Assembly: GCA_002352045.1 (NCBI GenBank) | Contig: DEHT01000069.1 | Coordinates: 3,269 to 21,377, forward strand | Source: Chitinophagaceae bacterium UBA2793 | GTDB lineage: Bacteria > Bacteroidota > Bacteroidia > Chitinophagales > Chitinophagaceae | Direction: 5' to 3' | Length of the DNA stretch: 18,109 bases | In this document: one piece after another, positions 1 through 6,674 of the stretch | How the letters are laid out: each line of letters starts with the position of its first letter | Position numbering within the stretch: the stretch's first letter is position 1 | The notes under the pieces: model-generated | Database searches by the model: none | What the model saw: only the letters and a program-made list of their open reading frames with translations | Told to the model about the DNA's origin: nothing | Made by a program: the position numbers and the translations under genes

Positions 1-1107
1 AAAAATTACATTGAAGCTGAGTTAAGCATTGCCTACAATGCAGGCAAAATTATTCCTGATACAAAGGAAGAAGTTGCAGATGTATATGCTCCGCATAAAT
101 ATTTGTATTTAAAAGAAGCCGAATCTTTTGCTCCATCACTGGATGCCGGAACTAAATTCATACAGGCTATTAGCGATGGTTTGAAACAATCTATGCAAAA
201 GCATCCCAACCTTATTTTAATGGGCCAGGATATTGCAGAATATGGCGGAGCTTTTAAGGTAACCGAAGGCTTTGTAAGGGAGTTTGGTAAAGAACGGGTA
301 CGCAATACACCGCTTTGTGAAAGTGCTATTGTTGGCACTGCATTGGGTCTTAGTTTGGAGGGTTATAAAGCCATGATGGAAATGCAGTTTGCCGACTTTG
401 TTACCGTAGGCTTTAATCAAATTATCAACAACCTTGCAAAAATTCATTACCGATGGGGGCAAAATGCCGATGTGGTGATTCGGATGCCCACCGGCGGCGG
501 CGTAGGCGCAGGGCCATTTCACAGCCAAAGCAATGAAGCATGGTTTGCTCATACTCCCGGATTGAAAGTGGTATATCCTTCCACACCTTCCGATGCAAAG
601 GGTTTATTAATTGCTGCCATTAACGACCCCAACCCGGTAATATTTTTTGAACACAAAGCTTTGTATAGAAGTATCAGCGGGCATGTACCCAATGAATATT
701 ATGAAATAGAAATTGGTAAAGCCAGGCAGGTAAGGCGGGGAACCGATATCTGCATTATTACTTATGGCTCAGGTGTACATTGGGCATTGGAGTATGCAGA
801 TAACAACCCCAATGTATCTGTTGATATTTTAGACTTGCGTAGTTTGTTGCCATTGGATTATACCGCCATTCAACAATCGGTAGAAAGAACGGGCAAGGTG
901 TTGGTATTGCATGAAGATACTTTAACAGGAGGTATAGGTGGCGAAATTGCTGCATGGATTGCAGAGCATTGCTTTGATAAATTAGACGCACCGGTAAAAC
1001 GCTGTGCCAGCCTCGATACGCCCATTCCTTTTAATATTGAGCTGGAAAAAAATTTTATGGCTTACAGTAGATTAAACGAAGCAATAGATAGTTTGCTGAA
1101 CTATTAG
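1..1107 (+). CDS. 2-oxoacid dehydrogenase E1, fused alpha/beta type, 3' part
   Basis: Thiamine-diphosphate-dependent E1 of a 2-oxoacid dehydrogenase complex (branched-chain or pyruvate type), which decarboxylates the oxoacid and passes the acyl group to lipoyl-E2 in the cytoplasm. The reading frame is open from base 1, so the gene starts before the window; the TTG at 103 is internal. The visible 368 codons begin with a segment that looks like the end of an alpha-type region (YIEAELSIAYNAGKIIPDT). The beta half follows, with GQDIAEYGG, the pyrimidine-binding domain (FADFVTVGFNQIINNLAK, RMPTGGGVGAGPFHSQ, PGLKVVYPSTPSDAKGLL), FEHKALYRS, and a transketolase C-terminal domain (VDILDLRSLLPLD, VLVLHEDTLTGGIGGEIAAW). 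Alpha/beta fusion E1 proteins are known in Bacteroidota. Substrate cannot be told from this part. The stop overlaps the convergent comB-like stop by a few bases. Family is sure; the fusion is likely. Confidence 0.93.
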   Translation, partial: KNYIEAELSIAYNAGKIIPDTKEEVADVYAPHKYLYLKEAESFAPSLDAGTKFIQAISDGLKQSMQKHPNLILMGQDIAEYGGAFKVTEGFVREFGKERVRNTPLCESAIVGTALGLSLEGYKAMMEMQFADFVTVGFNQIINNLAKIHYRWGQNADVVIRMPTGGGVGAGPFHSQSNEAWFAHTPGLKVVYPSTPSDAKGLLIAAINDPNPVIFFEHKALYRSISGHVPNEYYEIEIGKARQVRRGTDICIITYGSGVHWALEYADNNPNVSVDILDLRSLLPLDYTAIQQSVERTGKVLVLHEDTLTGGIGGEIAAWIAEHCFDKLDAPVKRCASLDTPIPFNIELEKNFMAYSRLNEAIDSLLNY

Positions 1108-1853
1108 TTGATAGCACTGTTGTGCTTTATCAACTGTCCTTCTTTATACAGGGGAAGCACAGGAGAGCCATCGGCTGTTAAGCAAAAGCGTATATCTTTT
1201 TCCAACCCATAATTGGTTAGGCGATGATAATGCGATGCATCCCTGGCTTTCATAAACTCATACAAATCGGGTTGTGCACTTTGGTATAAGGTATCTGCCA
1301 CTTGTGAGGAGTCGCACATTATTTGAAAAGAATCTTTCAAGCGATTAATAACTGCACCTGCAAACAAAGTATCTTCAATATTCACTTTATCTTTCCAGGC
1401 GGCGCAGGCCAGTACCACATTTTTGTTTTGCTGTTGAAGATAATCGCATACTGCAGATAAATTTGGAAACGAGCCGGTAATAATTTCCGGCGCTCCTTTT
1501 TCTAATGCCATATGCAATAGTTTGGTTCCATTGGTGGTAGTTAGCACTAAAGTTTTTGCTTTTATAAAATCTTCGGGGTATTCAAAAGGAGAGTTACCGT
1601 ATTGAAGCCCTTCTGCTACCTGCCCGTCTCTTTCGCCGGCGGTAATGGCTTCAATTTGTTTGCCAATTCTTATACACTCTGCCACACTATCAACCGGCAC
1701 TATGGCTTTTGCACCATTGTGCAATGCCGTGGCAATGGTACTGGTGGCTCTTAGCACATCAATAATTACCACAATGCTGTTGGTTAAATCAAACAATTGT
1801 AATAAAGCAGGAGATAAGCAGGTATAAAGGGAGGGTTTAGTGTTGGTAGTCAT
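1104..1853 (-). CDS. comB: ComB-like 2-phosphosulfolactate phosphatase family protein
   Basis: A 249-residue member of the ComB family. In methanogens and some bacteria ComB hydrolyses 2-phosphosulfolactate to sulfolactate (coenzyme M route) with Mg2+. Visible family motifs are IDVLRATSTI (31-40), the GER-x-G...GNSP segment (73-89), TTTNGT (105-110) and NIEDTLFAGA (158-167). Length is normal for the family. The ATG lies inside the last codons of the upstream SRPBCC gene (17-nt overlap), so the two are probably co-transcribed and perhaps translationally coupled; gcvT is the likely first gene of the operon. The stop overlaps that of the convergent E1 gene by about 4 nt, leaving no room for a terminator. 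Family assignment is firm. The physiological substrate in a bacterium with no visible sulfolactate pathway is open. Confidence 0.88.
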   Translation of the reverse strand: MTTNTKPSLYTCLSPALLQLFDLTNSIVVIIDVLRATSTIATALHNGAKAIVPVDSVAECIRIGKQIEAITAGERDGQVAEGLQYGNSPFEYPEDFIKAKTLVLTTTNGTKLLHMALEKGAPEIITGSFPNLSAVCDYLQQQNKNVVLACAAWKDKVNIEDTLFAGAVINRLKDSFQIMCDSSQVADTLYQSAQPDLYEFMKARDASHYHRLTNYGLEKDIRFCLTADGSPVLPLYKEGQLIKHNSAIN

Positions 1854-2328
1854 TTGCGTTTAATATTTTCTTCCATTCGCCCGATTCGGCATATTGTTTA
1901 ATGATGTAATTTCTCCTGAGTAAAAACTTTGTGATGTATTTTTTTAAAAAAAGGGCCATTACCATTTTCCCAATAATGCCATAAGGTGCTTCTAAAATTA
2001 ATACATCTTTCATAAACACTTTCCCTTTTTTCTCTACAAAAAAATGCTCATGCTTAAATGTTTTAAAATCACCGGCCAGCATTTCATCTTTAAAATAATG
2101 ATAAGGCTGCATAGCAGAAATTACAGACTTAAATGTTCTTGTTTTAAACAAATGTTTTGCCTGCCAGGTTACTGTTTCGTTTTTTTGAATAAGGCCTGTG
2201 ATGGTTCCTACAATTGCTTTTTCGTTGCTGCCTTTGGTAGAAATCATGTGCATGTCTATGCTTCGGCACAAATCAAAAACAATGGGTAAAGCAGCATTAA
2301 TTTCTACAGCAATACAAATGCGGGCCAA
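1837..2328 (-). CDS. SRPBCC family protein (ligand-binding/cyclase-like fold), TTG start
   Basis: A 163-residue protein resembling the small SRPBCC (START/Bet v1-like) proteins of Bacteroidota. Supporting features are an N-terminal strand followed by ALPIVFDLCRSIDMH, the internal TWQAKHLFKTRTFKSVI segment, FKHEHFFVEKKGKVFMKDVLILEAPYG, and a basic C-terminal helix (KKYITKFLLRRNYIIKQYAE). These proteins usually bind a hydrophobic ligand in a helix-grip pocket; no catalytic function can be assigned. No ATG is available: an in-frame TAA lies five codons upstream, so the TTG at 2328-2326 is the best start, placing the conserved first strand correctly. The gene begins 17 nt after the gcvT stop and ends 17 nt inside comB, so it is the middle gene of a tight three-gene unit. 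Fold assignment is fairly sure; role unknown. Confidence 0.8.
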   Translation of the reverse strand: MARICIAVEINAALPIVFDLCRSIDMHMISTKGSNEKAIVGTITGLIQKNETVTWQAKHLFKTRTFKSVISAMQPYHYFKDEMLAGDFKTFKHEHFFVEKKGKVFMKDVLILEAPYGIIGKMVMALFLKKYITKFLLRRNYIIKQYAESGEWKKILNANDYQH

Positions 2329-2344
2329 AGGATATATGTTTTAA

Positions 2345-3430
2345 TTATGCAAAAGGAAGTTTTACAATTTTTGCTTTTACCGGGCTGTTGCGAATCCAAA
2401 TATTAATTTCGGAACCAATGCCGGCGTTACTGCTTTTTACATAGCCCATTCCAATTGCTTTACCAAGTGTAGGCGACTGAGTGCCGGAAGTTACATTTCC
2501 AATTGTTTCTCCGGCATCGTTTTTTATTTCGTAGCCATGGCGGGCAATACCCCTGTCAATGAGTTCAAAACCTATCAATTTTTTAGACGGGCCATCGCTT
2601 TTTTGTTTTTCAAAAATGGCTTTGGAGGTAAAGTCTTTGGTGAATTTGGTTATCCAACCCAGCCCGGCTTCTATAGGCGATGTGGTATCGTCAATATCGT
2701 TTCCATATAAGCAAAAACCCATTTCTAATCGAAGGGTATCTCTTGCACCCAGGCCAATGGGTTTAATGCCTGCTGCTGCACCTGCCGTAAAAATCGCATC
2801 CCATATTTTGTTGGCATTATCGTTGGTATCTTCAAAATAAATTTCCACTCCACCTGCACCGGTATAACCCGTTGCACTTATCAATACATTTTCTACACCT
2901 GCAAATGTACCCTTGGTAAATGTGTAATATTTTAAATTCAGCACATCCAATTCCGTAAGAGTTTGAATAACTTTTGTGGCATTGGGGCCTTGTACAGCAA
3001 GCAAACCCGTTTTGTGTGAAATGTTGTGCATTTCTACATTGTTAACATTACGGTCGCTAATCCATTTCCAATCTTTATCAATATTGCCTGCGTTTACCAC
3101 CAGCATATACACATTGTTTTCCTCAATACAATACACTAATAAATCATCTACAATTCCACCTTGTTCATTAGGTAAGCAACTATATTGTACTTTTCCGTTG
3201 GTAAGTTTTGAAGCATCGTTACTGGTTAAGCGTTGAATTAACTCTAATGCTTGCGGGCCTTTTAACATAAATTCTCCCATGTGACTCACATCAAACACAC
3301 CTACTGCGTTTCTTACGGTAGCGTGTTCATCATTAATGCCGCTGTAAGAAATGGGCATATTAAAACCGGCAAAGTCGGCCATTTTTGCACCCAATGCAAT
3401 ATGTTTTTGTGTGAAAGGAGTTTGCTTCAT
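2345..3430 (-). CDS. gcvT: Glycine cleavage system T protein (aminomethyltransferase)
   Basis: GcvT takes the aminomethyl group from lipoyl-GcvH and gives 5,10-methylene-tetrahydrofolate and ammonia. From the ATG at 3430-3428 it is 361 residues, the usual size. Visible family features are the N-terminal MKQTPFTQKHIALGAKMADFAGF, VSHMGEF (48-54), GGIVDDLLVY with the folate-binding or catalytic Asp (91-100), ATGYTGAGGVEIY (186-198), GLGARDTLRLEMG (226-238) and the C-terminal beta-barrel region GNVTSGTQSPTLGKAIGMGYV (311-331). A TTG at 3463 in the same frame would add 11 residues, but these are not family-like and lie across the likely promoter, so the ATG is chosen. It is the first gene of a minus-strand group with the SRPBCC and comB-like genes 17 nt downstream. 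gcvP and gcvH are not in the window. Confidence 0.96.
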   Translation of the reverse strand: MKQTPFTQKHIALGAKMADFAGFNMPISYSGINDEHATVRNAVGVFDVSHMGEFMLKGPQALELIQRLTSNDASKLTNGKVQYSCLPNEQGGIVDDLLVYCIEENNVYMLVVNAGNIDKDWKWISDRNVNNVEMHNISHKTGLLAVQGPNATKVIQTLTELDVLNLKYYTFTKGTFAGVENVLISATGYTGAGGVEIYFEDTNDNANKIWDAIFTAGAAAGIKPIGLGARDTLRLEMGFCLYGNDIDDTTSPIEAGLGWITKFTKDFTSKAIFEKQKSDGPSKKLIGFELIDRGIARHGYEIKNDAGETIGNVTSGTQSPTLGKAIGMGYVKSSNAGIGSEINIWIRNSPVKAKIVKLPFA

Positions 3431-3449
3431 TTTGATAAAATTTTGGAAG

Positions 3450-3457
3450 CAAAAGTA
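3450..3457 (-). promoter_or_regulatory. Candidate gcvT promoter -7 box (TACTTTTG)
   Basis: Read on the minus strand the sequence is TACTTTTG, a full match to the Bacteroidota -7 consensus TAnnTTTG, 20 nt before the gcvT ATG. No good -33 TTTG is seen at the usual spacing; that position is instead taken by the palindrome at 3468-3481. Confidence 0.55.
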
Positions 3458-3467
3458 AGCCAAAAGG

Positions 3468-3481
3468 GTTTAACATTAAAC
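3468..3481. promoter_or_regulatory. Perfect 6+2+6 palindrome upstream of gcvT
   Basis: GTTTAACATTAAAC is a perfect inverted repeat (GTTTAA / TTAAAC, 2-nt centre) directly upstream of the gcvT -7 box, roughly where the -33 contact would be. It could be an operator for a dimeric regulator. The protein that would bind is unknown, and such AT-rich palindromes can arise by chance. Confidence 0.35.
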
Positions 3482-3528
3482 TTCATTGTATTTAGCATTG
3501 AGCATGTTTTATTTTGTTGGCCATTAGT

Positions 3529-3563
3529 TAATAAATAAAAAAAGTCCCACCAAATGGCGGGAC
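3529..3563 (-). terminator. Intrinsic terminator after the padR-pspC operon
   Basis: Read on the minus strand, GTCCCGCC and GGTGGGAC form an 8-bp stem with one G-U pair around an ATTT loop (3563-3544), followed by seven T and an AT-rich tail (3543-3529). On the plus strand the wobble becomes an A-C mismatch and there is no T-run, so it acts on the minus strand. It lies about 40 nt after the PspC-protein stop. Confidence 0.85.
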
Positions 3564-3603
3564 CGTTGTTTGCTTCAACTTCAACTCAACTATTGAAACA
3601 TTG

Positions 3604-5811
3604 TTACCTGCTTAGTATGGAAACCAATACAGGATTATAATTTGGTAGCACTACTTCATTGTTGATGGATGAAGATGTTGGCTTATTTTCTTTGTTTTCC
3701 CTCAATTTTCTAAACTCTTCGTCAAGCTTTTCTTTTACTTTCTGCAGAGAGTCTTCTTTCTTTTGTATTTCGGTATTTCTTTTTTCTACAATAGAATCTA
3801 CAGCCTTTTCGTGGCGATCTTTTTCATACCGGTAGTCTGCATCGTCTTCAATTCTTACGCCATTCTCATCTATTGTAATGGTACTGCTTCCCCTTTTTTT
3901 TCTCTTGCGTTCGTTTTTCCATTCGTTTGCAGGCTCGCCTTCCAAATCGTATAAACCATCTGCTTTCATTATATAAGTTTTATCTCTATCCCAACCTTCC
4001 TCCACATCGTCCATTTCTATTCTCCAATCGTTGCCCCATGGGCCATCCATTTGAATTTCGTTGCCCCAGCCTACGCTTTCATCAACTTTAATTTTTTTAC
4101 CTACCGGAACAAATATGGTTACAATTACCCTTTGGTTTCTAAACTTATCCGATTTGTTGATGGCGATGCCTCTATCCAATACCAACAGTGAATCCATTTG
4201 AATTACATTGTAATCAATTTTAGATGTAAGATGGTTAGCGTCCGATTTATTGTAACCATTACTTAACCTTAGCATGGTAACTTTAAAACTATCGTTGGGC
4301 GACTTTACAATTTCTACACTTACATTTCTCACAAAGGCAGTGTCTTCTGTTAGTGCATCAAAAGGGCGCAATTGAAACCATTCTCTGCGGCGGTATTTTT
4401 TTTCGGGAGTAAGGGTAGTAACTTCTAAACTATTTACCGATGGATTGGTTAATTCTACCGTTTCTTCATTAATAGTATTTACACTTCTAAAATCTTTGCC
4501 TACCGAAGTTATAAGCCCGATAAAGCAGAATAATCCTAACACCCACATTGCAATAAAACTGCTACGCAACCATTTGCGGTTCGATTTTATTTTTGCTATT
4601 CTGCGAATTACCCAGGTGATGATTCCAATTATGGGAACAGCAATAAAGAATATAAGCGTACCCCAAGCAAATGCATTTTGCCAACCGTCTTTTAATAAAA
4701 AGTCTTTAGCAGGGAAAAGGCCAATGGCTAATGTGCCAAAGAAAAACAATGCTGCTATTAACCCTATAATTACAGAGCCAATAATAAAATAAGCAAATAC
4801 TTTAAAGAGTAATGCAATGATGTCGCCAAAAGAGCTGCGGCCTTTACGGGCAACCTGACTAATATCTGATCCTAATGCCTGGGCTTTTTCTGTAGCAAAT
4901 GTTTTTGCTTCGCTGCCCATTTTTTCTGCACGATGCTGTACCCCTTTCATCTCTTCCATTACTGAATTTTTAATGGAATTCATATCTACTTTTTCGCCTT
5001 TCATTTCCAATTTTTCGGTAGTAGATAATGCTTCGGGAATAACTAACCACAGAATGATATAAGCTATTAAAGCACCGGGGCTAAAGCTGAAGCCAAAGGG
5101 AAAGTCGCCCCAATGACCCCAATTAGATACAAAAGATAAGAAGGGCAATAAAAACAACACCCTCGGTATCCATACATTTATTCCAAAATAATTACCAATG
5201 CCACTACATACACCGGCTATAATTTTATCATCGGTATCTCGGTATAGTTTTTTTTTAGTGCTGCCGATTTCAATACTGGCAGAGCTTGGTACAGCAACCC
5301 ATAATATAATATAAGGTAGCAAACCAAATCCAAAAGCAAAAAACAGGATAAGGAAAATAATACGAATAATTAAAACATCGGTATTAAAGTAATTGGCTAA
5401 TCCACTACAAACGCCACCAATCCATTTATCGTTTTCGTTTCGGAAAAGGCGTTTGGGCCCTGCCGTTTGCTGAGTGCCGGCATTGGCTTGTTGTGTATTA
5501 TCATTACTATTTGCCGAAGTAGCAGCAGTGGAAGATTGCTCGCCGGCTTCAGTTTCAAAATCTTCGGGGCGGCCCATACTTTTAATAATGGCATTTACAT
5601 CATCATCGGTAATGCAGGTGGCGCCTTTTTTTAATCGTTCCTGAAATAGTTCACCAATACGGCTTTCTATATCATTTATTATTTCGTCTTTTCCTTCCTC
5701 GTGGGCAAAGTGCCTGTTAAGGCTATCGGTATATTGCTTTAAAAGGTCAAAAGCAGTTACTTCTATTGGAACCACTCTGCCCTGGAAGTTGATATTTATT
5801 ACTTGTTTCAT
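3604..5811 (-). CDS. PspC-domain membrane protein with two PspC domains
   Basis: A 735-residue inner-membrane protein. Residues 1-90 form a soluble N-terminal domain ending in DDDVNAIIKSMGRPEDFE, which resembles the small helical domain found before PspC in Bacteroidota. A Q/N/S/T-rich linker (91-118) follows. Two PspC domains come in tandem: 120-178 (RLFRNENDKWIGGVCSGLANYF) and 186-262 (KLYRDTDDKIIAGVCSGIGNYF), each with a hydrophobic helix and a WxxxP ending. Residues 265-325 are a charged, probably amphipathic stretch. Further membrane segments lie at about 333-362, 380-402 and 416-436. From about 445 to the end is a large hydrophilic domain with beta-rich VIVTIFVPVGKKIKVDES, then a Lys/Glu coiled coil (about 660-710). 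PspC proteins sense or relay envelope stress. padR is 70 nt upstream and probably controls it. Family sure; exact role not known. Confidence 0.9.
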   Translation of the reverse strand: MKQVININFQGRVVPIEVTAFDLLKQYTDSLNRHFAHEEGKDEIINDIESRIGELFQERLKKGATCITDDDVNAIIKSMGRPEDFETEAGEQSSTAATSANSNDNTQQANAGTQQTAGPKRLFRNENDKWIGGVCSGLANYFNTDVLIIRIIFLILFFAFGFGLLPYIILWVAVPSSASIEIGSTKKKLYRDTDDKIIAGVCSGIGNYFGINVWIPRVLFLLPFLSFVSNWGHWGDFPFGFSFSPGALIAYIILWLVIPEALSTTEKLEMKGEKVDMNSIKNSVMEEMKGVQHRAEKMGSEAKTFATEKAQALGSDISQVARKGRSSFGDIIALLFKVFAYFIIGSVIIGLIAALFFFGTLAIGLFPAKDFLLKDGWQNAFAWGTLIFFIAVPIIGIITWVIRRIAKIKSNRKWLRSSFIAMWVLGLFCFIGLITSVGKDFRSVNTINEETVELTNPSVNSLEVTTLTPEKKYRRREWFQLRPFDALTEDTAFVRNVSVEIVKSPNDSFKVTMLRLSNGYNKSDANHLTSKIDYNVIQMDSLLVLDRGIAINKSDKFRNQRVIVTIFVPVGKKIKVDESVGWGNEIQMDGPWGNDWRIEMDDVEEGWDRDKTYIMKADGLYDLEGEPANEWKNERKRKKRGSSTITIDENGVRIEDDADYRYEKDRHEKAVDSIVEKRNTEIQKKEDSLQKVKEKLDEEFRKLRENKENKPTSSSINNEVVLPNYNPVLVSILSR

Positions 5812-5859
5812 GGCTAAATTTTGTTTCGGTTTTTGTTGAGTTGATTGGCCGAAAAATAT

Positions 5860-5871
5860 TGGCTATACTTT
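5860..5871. repeat. 12-mer shared with the padR leader, copy 1
   Basis: TGGCTATACTTT occurs here, about 50 nt before the PspC-protein start, and identically at 6290-6301 upstream of padR. Both have the same orientation relative to the downstream minus-strand gene. It may be a regulatory site; function unknown. Confidence 0.45.
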
Positions 5872-5881
5872 AAAGGCCCTG

Positions 5882-6211
5882 TTAAGTGTTTACAGTGAGT
5901 GCTTCTACTGCGTTGGCAAGCTCATTCCAGGTAGCTTCCAATTCATTGTAAAAAGCAGCTCCTTTTTCTGTGAGTGAAAAATATTTTCGTGGCGGACCAC
6001 TGTTGCTTTCTACCCAACGGTAAGTAAGCAGTTCTGCGTTTTTAAGCCGGGTGAGCAAGGGATACAATGTACCCTCAAAAATATTGAGGTTGGCTGCCCG
6101 CATTTTATCAATGATGTCCGATGGGTAAGCTTCCCCTTGTTTTATCACCGATAAGATGCAAAATTCCAATACTCCTTTACGCATCTGGCTCGCTGTGTTA
6201 TCAATGTTCAT
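5882..6211 (-). CDS. PadR family transcriptional regulator
   Basis: A 109-residue PadR-type repressor with a winged helix-turn-helix. Visible features are QMRKGVLEFCILSVIKQGEAYPSDIIDKM (helices 1-2), the recognition region NIFEGTLYPLLTRLKNAELLTYRWVES, the wing SGPPRKYFSLTEKG, and a C-terminal dimer helix (AFYNELEATWNELANAVEAL). This is the typical length of subfamily-2 PadR proteins. It is followed after 70 nt by the PspC-domain gene, a pairing common in Bacteroidota, where PadR is thought to repress its own operon. The promoter about 170 nt upstream carries a strong dyad across the -33 box, fitting autoregulation. The inducing ligand is unknown. Confidence 0.95.
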   Translation of the reverse strand: MNIDNTASQMRKGVLEFCILSVIKQGEAYPSDIIDKMRAANLNIFEGTLYPLLTRLKNAELLTYRWVESNSGPPRKYFSLTEKGAAFYNELEATWNELANAVEALTVNT

Positions 6212-6289
6212 GGCTTTACTGTTTTACCTTTCTACTTTCCCCTTCTGCAGTAAGAGGAATAATTAAGGTTGATTTCAAAAAATTATTCA

Positions 6290-6301
6290 TGGCTATACTT
6301 T
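6290..6301. repeat. 12-mer shared with the pspC leader, copy 2
   Basis: Second exact copy of TGGCTATACTTT, about 80 nt before the padR start and downstream of the predicted transcription start, so it would lie within the padR 5' leader RNA. See 5860-5871. Confidence 0.45.
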
Positions 6302-6377
6302 TGTCGGCGGGAATCATTTTGAGTGGTTTGGTTTTCCGGAACCTATTTCCACATTTCAAATTTTCCCTTTGACAACA

Positions 6378-6408
6378 CAAACATAGACATTATTTGGTAC
6401 TATGCAAA
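6378..6408 (-). promoter_or_regulatory. Bacteroidota-type promoter of padR-pspC
   Basis: On the minus strand a -33 TTTG (6408-6405) is followed after 19 nt by TATGTTTG (6385-6378), a full match to TAnnTTTG at the standard spacing. Transcription would begin near 6371, giving a leader of about 160 nt before the padR ATG. The -33 element sits at the centre of the dyad 6395-6419. Confidence 0.75.
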
Positions 6409-6419
6409 ACATAATACCA
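6395..6419. promoter_or_regulatory. Candidate PadR operator (25-bp dyad)
   Basis: Arms TGGTACTATG (6395-6404) and CATAATACCA (6410-6419) are inverted repeats with 9 of 10 positions paired around a CAAAA centre. The ATG...CAT core is like the dyads bound by PadR proteins. It covers the -33 box of the padR promoter, so a bound dimer would block transcription. The assignment to PadR is inferred from position and symmetry. Confidence 0.6.
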
Positions 6420-6605
6420 TTTATTTTAAAGTAGTAGTTTATATGGTAGATGCTTGTGAAGGCTAAAAGTGAGTGTTTACAAGCATTTTAGAAGATTTCC
6501 GTTTGTTTCGGCCTGTTATAATTTGTTATAAATGGTAAATACGTGTGATGATCGGCTTTCTAAAAAATATTGATTGTCAGTATATGTTAAATTATATATA
6601 AGTTA

Positions 6606-6613
6606 TAGGTTTG
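6606..6613 (+). promoter_or_regulatory. Candidate -7 box for the lipoprotein gene
   Basis: TAGGTTTG matches TAnnTTTG, 62 nt before the lipoprotein ATG at 6675. No convincing -33 TTG is found at 19-21 nt upstream, so this rests on the -7 match and position only. The rest of the gap 6420-6600 is AT-rich and shows nothing else that I can name. Confidence 0.45.
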
Positions 6614-6624
6614 CAATAAATTAC

Positions 6625-6672
6625 ATGAAACAAATGGAGGGCAAGTATGTCAAAGTTTCAATAAAATATTAA
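6625..6672 (+). other. Short upstream reading frame (15 codons) before lipoprotein
   Basis: ATG at 6625 opens a 15-codon frame (MKQMEGKYVKVSIKY) whose TAA ends 2 nt before the lipoprotein ATG. It lies between the -7 box and the gene, so it would be in the leader RNA. It could be a coupling peptide or mere chance; no conservation evidence is available. Confidence 0.2.
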
Positions 6673-6674
6673 CC

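Noticed and set aside
103..105. TTG at 103 as the start of the E1 gene
   Set aside because: The frame is open back to base 1 and the upstream codons read as the end of an E1 alpha-type region, so the gene is simply cut by the window.
6121..6372. 83-codon plus-strand frame over the padR 5' end
   Set aside because: Antisense to padR and its leader; composition is not protein-like and it covers the padR promoter side.
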